NCBI GenBank assembly: GCA_951213105.1 | Contig: OX578137.1 | Coordinates: 76,359,104 to 76,423,103, forward strand | DNA from: Amaurobius ferox | Lineage: Eukaryota > Arthropoda > Arachnida > Araneae > Amaurobiidae | DNA: 64,000 bases | Direction of reading: 5' to 3' | In this document: positions 1 to 13,200 of the stretch, one piece after another | Layout of the letters: each line of letters starts with the position of its first letter | Numbering within the stretch: position 1 is the stretch's first letter | The notes under the pieces: generated by a model | Databases searched by the model: none | What the model saw: the letters and a program-made list of their open reading frames with translations, nothing else | Told to the model about the DNA's origin: nothing | Translations under genes and position numbers: made by a program

Positions 1-600
1 TGCACAACTCATTGATTGTTTCAAAGCTGGACCAAGTCTTGTTTAACATAAATGATAACAGAAACTGAATATTGCAACAAAATTACTTACATCTACAAAA
101 GAAAGCTTGTTGAATGAATGTTTGTCCAAAAGTACATACAAAATTAGTTAAAATATATTTCTACATATGTGTATGCCTGCATTGTGTAACTATTTATTAC
201 CAGGCATTGGGTGGTTTGTGTAAAAAGATGCTAGTAAGAATTGTTATAAAGATTGGCAATTAATTGATCAGTTAAACATGCAATATAATTTTTACATATA
301 GATATTTTTATAAATTCTTGGCTAGAAAAACACTGGAAAGCTTGCTGATATTTTATAAATAGCAAGAACTTCATTGTGTTCATCTAGCCTTTCCGAGGTT
401 TAACAAAATATGTAGTCTTTTATACACGATTGATAAGAGTTTGATATTTTTGTAAATAATGCTTGGATTTGATATAAAACAATCTTGAAATGATGTTAGA
501 TTATTGTTAAAAGGAAATCTGCGTTGTTATACATATTAAAATATAACACTTACTTGATACTTCGTTAAAATATATCCAACATCATAATAACCATAATAGC
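1..600. other. AT-rich upstream flank, nothing recognised
   Basis: This stretch precedes the proposed IARS2 promoter. It is AT-rich, has no convincing open frame on either strand and shows no repeat boundaries that I could recognise. Confidence 0.5.
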
Positions 601-619
601 ATTATAGCGTAAAGAAAGA

Positions 620-830
620 AAATAGGATATACGGATACTGGAAGCGAAGTGACGTTGGGGTCTACGTTTCAATACCCCTCCCCCAATATGGGCGGGACGG
701 AGGAGGAGTCGTAGAAAGTACTTATTTCTATACTCCCTTTCAATATATGCATACCTGAATAATGTCCACATACCTCCAGTCACGTGACTGACACTAGCTC
801 CAGTCTCCTACTTATATTCCATGATCGGTT
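620..830 (+). promoter_or_regulatory. Putative IARS2 promoter region
   Basis: A short GC- and CpG-richer island in otherwise AT-rich DNA, 260-470 bases upstream of the IARS2 start codon. It holds a GC box (GGGCGGGA, 690-697) and a 10-base palindrome GTCACGTGAC (779-788) with a CACGTG E-box core. USF/MITF-type factors bind such cores, and they are common in promoters of mitochondrial and lysosomal housekeeping genes. No clear TATA box is seen. The palindromic layout could also serve a divergent gene to the left, but none is visible. The promoter role is inference from position and composition. Confidence 0.4.
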
Positions 831-1087
831 ATTCTTGCATTTTGCTTTAACTGTTAATTTTTCCTCAATAAATAAATGTAAACATTGCAAACATGCCGAT
901 TTCGGTTTTTTACATGTGATTTTGAACCTTGATTAAAACAAGTGTCTAAATCTTCTGTGAATTATAAAATATGTGAGCATGAAAGATTGTAGAAAATGAT
1001 TTTTGTTCTACAATTATTAAAAAAAAATTACGGATTATAAAATAACAGAAATAATTAGTACTTAAACGATATTTTATTATTTTAATA

Positions 1088-1264
1088 ATGTGTTCAACAA
1101 TGCAAAAATTGTTTCGTTTTCATGAAACTTATTCAGCGTCTTACACCTTTACATCACATGTGCGTTACTGCTCCTACAAAAGTACATTATTATTACCTAA
1201 AACCAATTTTCCACATAAAGTTAATCCCACAAGCAGACGAGAAAAAGATCGTATGATTGAAAAC
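1088..1264 (+). CDS. IARS2: IARS2 exon 1 (residues 1-59)
   Basis: Begins at the first ATG of the frame and encodes a Ser/Thr/Tyr- and Arg/Lys-rich leader, consistent with a mitochondrial targeting peptide. It then reaches the conserved [11 protein letters not shown] segment that opens mature IleRS. Ends in phase 0 at AAC|gtatgt. Confidence 0.88.
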
Positions 1265-4200
1265 GTATGTAACACTTTAAAATCTAAATAAAAAATTGAA
1301 TATTTACTTAATCACTTTTAAATATTAACAGCTACATACTGTTTATGAGCTACAGTAGAATTAAATCATAATTTTGTGTCATTATTACATATTGGTTTTG
1401 GAAACCTGTTTCTTTGTTAATATTTTCTTCTAGCAACTGTATTATCAATTTCACTTTCATTTACAGGGAAAAACTGACCATTTAATCTGAACTGAATCCA
1501 GAGTCTAATTATCATATAGGCATTTGGGGCCTGAGTTCTAGGCATTGTTTCTGTAGGGTGCGAGGCTCTGAAATTTTAAATATCCGAAAGTATTTTAGTT
1601 GTATATAGCTTTTACAACAAGGCCCATATTTCTCCTACTTTTCAATAGGAAAAGTGCTACTTTAAAAACAAATTTTTTTTTTACTTTTTGAAGCCAAAGT
1701 GACTCAGCTCATGACTTTATGCCCAACAGGTTTTAAGTTTGAAATTGCATTGGATAAAATGAAATATAACACAAATGGCTCCAAAGCAATTAAAAACTGC
1801 CAACCCAGACCTGGCTGTTCCTATACCAGATGTAGAGATCACTATTGATGATATTGTGGATCGTGGATGCCACATAATAAAATTGTTGCCTCCTCTCTCC
1901 TCCCTTCTTTTTTATCATTGGGGTCATTTCTCAAAGGCCAGATTTTTTTCAAGTTCTAGGATAGAAAACTTTGATTGCTAACTCACCAATACTGATAACT
2001 TTTTCTGTTTTGTGGTATACTCTGGAGAATTACTGTACTGTTCAGAGTTTCCTACTGAACATAAAAATGGAATTCAAAAGTGATGTGCTTAGCAGTGAAA
2101 AACCACTAAAAACTGTTATCTGTGGCCTCTTAATCTGTACTGTTAATAGGGCAAGTTAAATCTGAGCTTAAGTTTTTAAGACTCAACCCATGACTCAATT
2201 GGCACGGTTGTTCCTAAAACCAAGAGGGTAATTATGTCACTATTTTATATGCAGTTGCTCAAATTGCCCCAAATGGCAAAAAATTGGGATATGATCCACC
2301 TTTTTGGAACCAAAATTATTAAAATCAAAAGCTATGGGGGGTGGGGGACAAAAATAAGTTGACTAATGTTTCCACTGTCATAAAATGCAGTGGGGTGTCC
2401 ATCAAAAGAAAGTCAGTCCGAGAGATGATGGGTTAGGGGAAGGATAGTATATGGTCCCTATTGTCATTTCCATTGAGTTCCAGTCTAAATTGGATGGTAC
2501 TATCCCAGCTGTCCAAATAGTTACCTTACACTTTCGAGTTAATTTCGGTAGGAAAGAAATGCAGCTCTGCATTTTCTTTGTTATACATATATCGCATTTT
2601 ATTCTTCCATAGACTGGAAATGCCCACATGATGTATTGGTTCAAATCTCTGCATTTTAAAAATTAGAGTGTTATGAAATGGCTTCAAAATGATGAAATGG
2701 CATAAAGGTTCATGCACCTTCAAGTAAATCGCAGTGCCTACTCCAGTGTGTGATCAGTGGCTCCAGTCCGATGGAGAAGGAATGGTTTTGCATGAATAAC
2801 ATCTTTAGTGGTTTGTCTTTAGACATTTTCAAAACAGTTCAAAATATCAAAATTGGAACCATGCTTTCAAAGTATTGAAATATTAGAATCATTTTGAAAG
2901 TTAAGCACCTGATCTGTAATCAACTATTATGTCATATAGGGCTTTCAAAATGTTACAAATTACTTCTTATATTTCATAGTCACTTTTAGATATAAGGATT
3001 ACAAGCTTGAAAACTAAAAATTTTCAATCTTTTTGAAACTTGGCAAAATAATTCCATAAAAACTATAAGAGCTTTGTAAAAATAAACTATTAATCTAAAA
3101 ACTGGATTTCCTTCTAAACATTTTTATTGTTTACTGTTTATATCTATATTTTATTGTTTAGAAGATATTTTGAGTGAAGGTGAGAAAAAGGAGGCAAAAA
3201 CTCTAGACAGACTTTTTAGGATATTAAAATTGTTTTTATATATCGATAAATAGAACCATATTTCTATCTAGATATGCAGATTTTCCACAGTGGAAAATTT
3301 TAAACTTATTCTGTATATTATATTTTAGTTGGAATAATATGTTCAATGTCTTTTAAAAGTATTTATTGTTACATTAAAGCTACAGTCAAACATATATTAT
3401 ATAACAAGACTAAAAAAAGGTTTAAATCTAGATAAAATATTCTATGTATGAAAATTTGTTACAGCTGTAACTGCCATTAGCAGCTACAATTTATTATTTT
3501 CCTTAAATGTGCTTGTTTTTGAAAACTTCAAAAAAAATTCTATTACATCTATAATAATGTTTTTTTATCTTCAAAATTCCAATTTTGAAGCATTGCATAA
3601 AAGAATGATGATAAGGCATTAGAAATAATTTAAAATTGTTAAACATTATCGGAATCATAAATAATTTACTGTTTAGTATTATAAAAAGTAGATTATAAAA
3701 TATAATATTAAAAAAAATAAATAATTTACTGTTTAGTATCATAAAAGTAGATTATAAAATATATTAAAATAACTATCTACTGATAATTCAAGGGAAACAT
3801 TCTACCATCTTCTTAAAAAATAACAAAAATAAATTTACTAGTTTATTATATGTATAAAAATTAATTATTAAATATGGCACATTATATGACAAAAATATAT
3901 TAAAAAAATGCTTGTAATTAAGCATTTTAAAAATAAATTATTTTATATAATATTGAAAATTGTGTAAAAAATGCCTGCTTGCAATTGAACTAGTATTATG
4001 TGTAAGAAGACAATTTGTAAGATAAGTTAAACATATATTTAGTGCTATTAAAGCATTTTCCCTCAGCAGAACTTGAGGAAACATTTCATTATTTTAATAT
4101 TTTTATAAATTTTGGAGAACTTAATACTGAAAGAATAGGCTTCTTAAAACTTTATTTGCTTTTTCTGAAAATGAGTAAAACGTCATTTGTACTTTGGTTG

Positions 4201-7200
4201 TCATCTATTCTCTTTAAAATAAAGCTCACATACACACATTTTTGAGCAAGTTTCATATGACTCAAAAAGAAGTCAATTTAAACTTGTCAATATTTACTAA
4301 TATTCTTTTTTATGCTCTTAGACTCTTTATTGCACTGCTGTTCTGTATTAATATTAATTAAGTAGTGTATATGCTATTACTATGTTATGCTATTTACTGG
4401 TTGTTTTTGCATTTATGGAGTTCTATATCACAGGCTGCAAATTTTGAAAATCTGTATGAATGGCAGAGATCTCAGACCAGAAAGAATGAATATATTTTAC
4501 ATGATGGTCCACCTTATGCAAATGGAGATGTGCATATAGGTCATGCTGTTAATAAGGTATATAACTGAACTAATTAAATATTTTCTTCATACTTGAATTT
4601 TAATGACACTCCCTGCCAAAACAGATGCTTACTAGCCAATTCTATTGTTTTTATGGCTCTGTTGTTCAATATATCTTTTGTTCACATAACAATATTTTCT
4701 TTTTCATTTAACATTTTCATTTTGAAACTTTTGATTGACATGGTCTTGTATTTTCTATTGAGGAAAAAATTGTTAATCTAGTAATATTTGTATTAATGAT
4801 TTATGTTTCAGTCTGGTTAATATGCAATTTTTGGAGTGTAGCATGATTAGAATTTTTTGGGGAGAGGGGACTGAGGAGCATGTGTAATTTAAGTTAATTT
4901 GGAATACAAGAATTTCTCAAAATAAATTGGGATTTCTAAGTCTGACTGTTCAATGCTCTACAAAGTTAAAGAATGCACTTGTCTCTTTCTATTAAATCCT
5001 TCAACACTACACGTCTTAAGTTTAATTTTCAACCTTTCGATTGACATAGCCTTGTATTTTTCCATTTAGGCAAAAGTTAAAAATATTTAGCTCTAATATC
5101 TAGTAAATTTCCTAGTAAAACTTTTCTACTTTTTTCCTAGTAAAATTCTACTAAAACTTTTTTCTACAAACTTCGTAAAGAAAAATTTTTAAATTGTCAC
5201 TATAAATTGAAAATTATGTAGAATGTATCACTCATGTCTGTCTGTGTCATCTGTAGCAAAAATTTCACAGAATGCAATTTGAGTACAGAGGTACCTTGAC
5301 TCCTGAAAGGAAACACCTTTTGAAATGTTTTAAAATTTTGAATTAGTTTGAAAGCTAAGAATGTAATTACATTCAGTCTCATCCTAATACAGTAACCATA
5401 TATTTAGACATGGGGGAAATCTCTCATTTATGAACATAAATTTGATTATGAGTTTTTCAGCTATGTATAGGTCTGTTAATAGAAGTTTCACTGTATTAAT
5501 AATTTATCTGTTAATATGATTATTTATAGTTGCTCAAAGATATTACAGTTCGGTACAAGTTACTTCAAGGATATAAAGTGCACTTCGTGCCTGGTTGGGA
5601 TTGTCATGGTCTACCTATTGAATTAAAAGTGCTTAAAGACTTTAAAGCAAAAAGTGACAAGGGGGATCTGACTGTACGTAAGAAAGGTAATATCTGGAAT
5701 ATTATTTGCTTCTTAGTAATTGAATGTATATTAAATATTTAGATGGCTTAATGATATTTTGAGTATAGTTTTAATATTGCTATATATATGTGACTTTTGA
5801 ATATACAGTGCTCCCCCTATTTAACATCACGAATTAGTTTCAAATAAGGTCTTGTGAATGAAAAGTAATATTAACTAAGTATGACTTAAGCATAGACATA
5901 AGCATTAGACATAAAAATGACACAGTTAGCCAAAAATTTACACCAACAGTTAATATTATATTAATAGCATTAGCAGAAAGTAGACAATAGAGGAATCAGA
6001 TTCATAGGCATCTGTGGGAAACCTTTCATTAAGTTGTTGTTGTTGAGACCCAGACCATCCGACCTACCAGAAAGGTGTAAGGTAACTGTTTGGACGGCCG
6101 GGAAGTGCCACCCAATTTAGACCGGAACCCAGTGGGGGAGGCATCCACAGGGACCGTACCCTCCTTCCCCTACCACCAACCTCTCGGAAGGACTTACGGA
6201 CCCACATGTTTAACGTGATCGTACTCTGCGTGAACACGGCGGCAGTTTTGGCAGTAGCTGGAATCGAACCCGGCCAACCGAGTGCAACTCCAGCGTGCTA
6301 ACCAATGGGCTACCGCGCCCACCTTTCATTAAGTGTTGTGTTTTAACAATAACCACAATTAACCGTAAACACAGGGAGACCACTGTGTATCTTAAATAAA
6401 AATTTTTTAAAACTTATTATATATGTAGTTTGATGTTTTTTCTCTTAGCCTATGAATTTTCTCAAAAGACTAAAGAAAGGCAAATGATGTCTTTTAAAGA
6501 ATGGGGTTTATTAGCTGCTTGGAAACAAAGTTACTTTACTTGTCATACAGATTATGTCATTCAGCAGTTGAAGATTTTTCAAGATTTTTATGATCAAGTA
6601 TGATTTTTTTTTAATTCGATCAATTCATTTTACTGCCAGTGAAGGAAATAGTTTTATCACTAAAGTGTGTAATAATAAATGATTTATTTAATTTTTTGCT
6701 TGTATGTCAAATTCATACATATATTTTAATCTCATAAGAATTTTCATTACTTATGCATATATTTATAATTTCTATAATATAATATCTATATTTATAATTA
6801 TTAAATAATTTCTAGGGTATTATATATCAAGATCATAAACCTGTATATTGGTCACCATGCAATAAGTAAGTATAATTGTGTAACTGAAGTAAGCTTTTAT
6901 TGAGAATTAATTCACATTTTTTTTAAATTCCGAAATTATTCCTAATTAAAATTCAGATTTATTCCATTCACAATAATGAAAAATTTTTACTTTGTGCGGT
7001 TTCTCAGAATTTGGAAACTTTAAAATTTATAATACAGTAAAACCTGTATGGCCAACCACTTATATTTTCAACAGCCACCTCTATTAAATGATTCATTGCT
7101 GTAGAATGGAATGTTTACTTCTTATGCAAAATTTACTGTAAAGCAACCACCTGCTGAAAAGACAATTTTTTCCATATATACTATTGGGAGGTTGTCATTG

Positions 7201-10200
7201 ACAGAAATAACTGTACTTTATTCTGAATTCTTTATTTTTTAATGTGTCTACTATTAGAGAAATTTCAACTATCTTGCTATTAGAATAAAACTTTCCCTCA
7301 AAATTGTCAAAATTTTAGTTTATATGAAAATTAAATCAATTTAACCTGTATTAAAGTTAAATAAAATAATAACTAAAAACTCTTATGCACTTTTATAAAA
7401 TAATACATCAGATGCTGATGATACGGAATAATGGCTAATTTAATATTTTCGTATGGGAATCAATATACTTTGAGATATATTTTATAAAAGCTTAAATTGT
7501 ATTTTCAGCTCTTGTAATCATTTTGAAATTACACAATGCTACTTTTTAAATATGTTCAAGATATGTTCCAATCTTTTGAAGGAACCTTCATGTTTTGAAA
7601 GTTCCTGGTCAAGAATGCAAACAAAACAGGTTTAATTAGGTAAACAGCTTATACAGGATATTTATAATTAAAGTAAACTTACACAGCTCTCAAATGATTT
7701 CAAATGAATGTGTTTCAATGAAGGTATAATATTGAAGATATAATTATTTAAGTTATAATTTACAAAAAAAAGAAAACTTTGTATCGTTGCCATTAGGGTT
7801 TTTCTTGGTACTGAAAAGATTAGGATAGTTCTATTTTATATATACAATTTGATTTAATTCCATTTTTACTAAAGCATTATCATAGCATATCTAAAATTTT
7901 AGTGCTGACAATGGTAAAACATGCCAAAAATCTGTGATCTCAAGGTGCATAACTTCAAAGTTAATGAACCAGAAACTTAAATATGAAGTACAACCCATAA
8001 ATTTTATTGTTTTATGGAATTTTCCAAGAACAGCAACATAATTGCTATTTTTTCCCCCTTTAGACAGCTTCTCAAGCAATTTGCTTTCATCAATGTAACA
8101 ACCATTATTCATTTATCATAAGTAAAAATAACATAAACTGTCCTTTGAGGGTTTAGAAATGCATAATTTGGCCATTAAATGTTATATCCATGCAAATTTT
8201 ACTCATCACCATTTGCAATTTTAAATTAACACCTGGTAGAATTGTTTCTCTTCATAAATCGCATATACATGGTCTAATTAGCATAAATATCAAGTTTCAT
8301 TAAAATTATCCTTTTACAAACTGTTTTAAAACTTAAGTGTGTAGGGGTTACTTTAATTATAATCACCTTGTATGTGTTCATTCTTCATAGCTTAATTATT
8401 CAACTGTTTTGAATCTGATATAATGAATTCTACATAATAATTTACAGCATATAAATAAAAGTTGAATTTATTATTAGTTTTAATACAGAAAACGAAAATA
8501 AGAGAAAAATAAATTTGTTAATTTTCAATTTATTCAGTTAACTTTTCATAGGCTTTTAAAATAGGGTAAGTTTTTGCAGGATACATTAAATATAATCCTG
8601 ATAATGTCAATATACCAATTTGCATCATTTAAAATCTTGCATTTAGTAAAGACTGCAAAAATAAATCCTTTGTTAGTAACAGCATACGAGGTTGACAAAA
8701 AGTATTTCAGAGGCAAATAACAACCTCTGATAAAAAGACAAATTGCACTAGAATAAACAAAAGTAAAAATGTGTCTGTTTTTGCCTTTATTGGTACTAGA
8801 GCTCTGTCTCTTTATGCTGATAAAGGTGGCGGATTTGCCTGCAAAGTCAATTGATACTTTTAGTCAACCTTGTATGCTGCTTAAGTTTTTATTATTATCA
8901 TTATTATTATTATTTTTCAAATTAATTCAGACAGCAGTTTGAGTGAATTATGTGTGAATATATATATTAAAGTATTATCTATGTATATACATATTAAAGT
9001 ATTTATTTTAATTTTTTTTTACTCATTTACTATTTTAGGACATCTTTAGCTGAAGCAGAGTTAGAATACAACCAAAGTCATGTCAGGTAAAACACCTATG
9101 AAATTTGAGTTTTAAAAGCCTATATTTGTGAAGTTTTAAAATATGTATTTTGAGCAAATATTAGAAGTTATAACAATATTAAAGACTTAATATTATCAAA
9201 AATATATTGGAATTATATTGTTCAATTGTCAAAAAGATACTGTTTGCTTATATTAATAATTAATTATAATTCTACTTTTTCTAATTGTTATTTTTATCAC
9301 TTTAGTCCATCTGTTTATGTGAAATTTAGTATCAACAAGTATCCAGATTTTATACAGTCTAAATTAGGTAAGTATTGATCTTTTATGTTAATAATAGTCA
9401 AGTTTTCTAAGTTTTTAAATGAATTGTATTGTAGTATCTAGCAGTCATATTTTATCATTCAAATTATTCATAAACAAAATATTTTTAACCATTGACATAA
9501 TTAATGCAGTATGCTTTCAGTAATTAAATTATAATTTTCAAGATTTATTTCTGTTTAGACAAAGCATTTCCTGGTAAATTAGTCTTTGTTTAAATCATTA
9601 AGGATATGTAAATATTCTAGCCAATATGTGTTATAAAGATATATTATAGTCATAAGGATTTATAGTTATAAGGATATATTCTAGCAAAAAGTGTCAAGGA
9701 TAAAAAGCATTTTCTGAAAATGTATCTTGTATGGCATATTATTTAAAATTTGTCTGTATAACTGTTTAAAGATTTTCCACTTTTCAGTTAAATTGTTAAC
9801 CAGTTGCCTGAATTTACACTGTTATGGAAGTTTCTGCATATTAAGTGCAGAAATTATATGTCCCCCCCCCCCTCCCCCCCATAAAGTAATAATTTTTAAA
9901 GTCTTAAAAATATCAAAATCAAATACATTTTGTACAAAATTTGAAAATCATTTTAAAAAAGTAACTTGACATTTTTTCTAACAAAATTAGATGCCTTTCA
10001 GATTAATCTATTCATTTTGGTATATAAATTCAGGGTTTAAACTGTTAATATCTCTCATATCAAATATTTTTCTTTAATTTGATCAAAATTTATTAGAACC
10101 TGGGAATATACAAATAAATATTCAGTGTTTAAAAACATCAATTTTAAATAAGTATCTAATTTTTTTACACAGCATGTATTCTTTTGTGGGAAGGGTGTCA

Positions 10201-13200
10201 ATTTAAGAAAAATAGTTTTCTGAAATTCTGTAATATAATTTTCTTTTATTATATATAATTCTTAGATCTGTAAAATATGTTAATGTAACTCCAGTTTATA
10301 TTTCTAATCCAGTTTTATTCAGTGTCAATATTTGCACAAAAAGTTTTTTATCTACTACCAATATTCAAGTTATAGAGGTATATTCTTCGTGTATTTTGTA
10401 GCATGATTTTTAATTGATGATTTGAAATGATAAAATGAATATATTGCTCATTTTAAACATATTAAAAGACATATGAAAATTTCTAAATAATGAAAGTCTT
10501 AGTAATTAACATTACTTCATTCTTTGACTAATTTTCATTGATTCTTATAAGTATTCTAAACAATGGACACTTCTAGAACATGGACATCTTTCTGTGTTCC
10601 TTATGCGTGCCCAATGCTAAGAAGTTTTACTGCATTTATATTATAAAAATTTCTAAAATTTAAAACATCTGTTTAAGAAGCTTCTGTAGCTGAATATTTA
10701 TAAGTACACTTGTGAGGTTGTTTCAATGCCCAGTTAATTCAATTAGTAGAATGCTTGTTATATAATGCTGGCATCAGAGTCCTCTGGTCAAGACTTTCTA
10801 CCATTGCCCATTTTGTGTTTAAATCTAGCATGTACTAGAAGGTTTTACAACTGAGCATTTATAAAACTTGTGAGGTTGTCTCAATGCCCAGTTAGTAGAA
10901 TGTTTGATAAAGAATGCCAGCATTTGAGTCCTCTAGTCTATATTTTTATTGCTTATTCTATGTTTTTGAACCTACTATGTACTAAGAGGTTTTACAGCTG
11001 AACATTTATAAGAACTTGTGAAATTATCTCAATGCCCAATTCAGTCAGTAGAAAGCTTAATAAAGAATGCTGGCATTTGAGCCCTCTAGTCAAGACTTCC
11101 TACTGATACCAACTCCATGTTATTGAAACTAATATATGAAATAGGGATTGCATTCATAAAAAGTGATAAGTATATAAGAAAAATAAAAGCTTATTCATTG
11201 AAAATAAAAATTTTAACTCCAACTTGATATGGTAAAAATAACAGGCTCTTATAAAGCTGGTTAAGTTAGTTGTTAATAGAACACTTGTCACATGATCAAT
11301 AGGTTAGAGATTCAAGTCCTTCTCCAAGAAGACTCAAACAATAATTATCAAAGTTGCTTGTAGGCTCTTTTCCAGCAAACCAGACTTTGATACACAAGAA
11401 CACAATTTACAGGACCCTTTTTAATTTTAGATTTCAAAAGCACCTTATGAGTGTTAATTGTACTTCTATACAGAATCTGCTTAAACTTACTCTTATTTCA
11501 GATTTATTGATCTTAAACCAGATATATTATGTGTTTATTATGCATCATTTTCGTAGAATTTAAATTATGTTAATCCTTTTTTTTATCTGTGCAATGAAAC
11601 AAATCAGAGATAAAATAACCTTTAAACACTGAATGTTGTTTATTGTGATTATTTTAATCGCTATAAAATAACAAAAACATGCTGTGCAATAGTTGAATTT
11701 CAATTTGCTATGAAAATTTTGTACTTAAAAGAGCATTTATATAGATTGTATTTATAATATATATAAATGCTTTTTTATGTGAACTAAAAATATTTTATAA
11801 TCCAGATATAAAATATTTATAATCATAATGCTTGTGTATGATATTTTAATTATCTGAAGTATGCAGATGTGAAAGCATGTATTTAAATATAAATAATTTA
11901 TATATGTGTGTACTTTTAGATAACTGTTCCAATCTTAATGCTCTGATATGGACAACAACACCTTGGACACTTCCTTCGAATCAAGCTGTGTGCTACTCTG
12001 CTGACAAAATGTAATCTGCTTTTATAAAGACCAGTTTAATATTTTTTGTTAATTTTTGCTTTCATTATATCAATTTTTTAAACCTTTTTTTATAACCTTT
12101 AGATTTCAAATTTTTTATTTGTCTTCTTTAGAGTGTTGCTTTTGTAAATTAGTGTATTTCATAAATATTGTCAGCAAAAATTTTTAATTATCTAATGAAG
12201 TACTATCACCAAAATAAAATTTCTTTTCTCAGAGATCAGGAGCTATTAATTTGATACACTATTATTACTAATAAATTATTTCTTAATTTTTTATTGCATG
12301 CACAATTCCATTCAAGAACTGCAAGTCTTGGAGAAATCTGAAATTCTCTTAAAGGAGAATTTTCATCATATTATTTCTGTACCATTAGTGTAACTAACCA
12401 TTTAGCTATAAAGGTCTGTTTTGTGTGAAACATTTAAATCTGTCTAATAGATATAGCAAATTTAATTGTTTTGATTTGCACATAGTGATTATTTTTAACT
12501 AATAAAATATATAGTGTTCATATTTTAAAAATTATTTATTTTAGAAGGTTAATTGAACTTATAAAGTCTATTATCATGAAGCCTTTTTATTGTTATTATG
12601 AAATTCCATTTTTGTGTGTGTGTGTGTGTGTGTGTGTTGAAGGCCCATACCACACGACCAACCCTGAGGCTAATGGTAGCTTAATGTGTGGCCGTGTGTG
12701 TGTGTGTGTGTAAAGGTTCCATTTTTGAAATGTAGAATTTTAAGAATGGATTTATTTTTTTTTTCTAGAAATTAAGAATCCTTAAATCATGCCTTACTAC
12801 AGAAATTACTACTAAAAGACCAGATTTGCTCTTATTAAAATTCAAACTGTAATAACACATGTTTAACAGTTGTATTCTGACAAGAGAGAAACTGGTTCAC
12901 CGATGCTGGTTATTAAAATAGGAGCATGATTTTAAGTTATTGAAAATGTCACTTGTTAGTTAGTTTATGACAGCAGGCCTGATTTTGAAGTCTTCTGCTA
13001 TTCAAGCTCAATGTTTTCAGAATTTGATGCCATTTGCATGGTATGATGACTGTCTTCTGATTTGTTAGTGTTGCAAAATTGTGGAATATGAAAGAAAAAC
13101 ATAATTGGTCATTCCACACCATCTATGGACTGTGGTTTTATGGTCATTACCACTCAACCATAGAGGGTAAGTAGTAGAATGGCCACTGAGACAAGGACAA

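Larger units (their letters stand above)
1265..4433 (+). other. IARS2 intron 1
   Basis: A 3.2-kb intron. It contains a degraded SINE fragment (about 2412-2552) and a 60-base tandem duplication (3661-3776), listed separately. An open frame near 1775-1981 has no recognisable homology and no exon signals. The rest is AT-rich with nothing recognised. Confidence 0.6.
6866..9038 (+). other. IARS2 intron 5
   Basis: A 2.2-kb AT-rich intron carrying two small MITEs (7035-7213 and 8680-8880). An open frame on the - strand at 7891-8112 shows no homology and is probably chance. Confidence 0.55.
9368..11919 (+). other. IARS2 intron 7
   Basis: A 2.55-kb intron. It holds a C-rich tract (about 9861-9880), a three-unit tandem repeat (10675-11105) and a tRNA-like stretch near 11270-11330. 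The rest is AT-rich with nothing recognised. Confidence 0.55.

Noticed and set aside
1775..1981. Open frame beginning [22 protein letters not shown]
   Set aside because: Looks protein-like for about 35 residues but has no recognisable homology or splice signals and lies within IARS2 intron 1. It could be a decayed transposon piece.
11265..11335. A functional tRNA gene
   Set aside because: Only box A- and box B-like strings are present; acceptor and anticodon stems do not pair.
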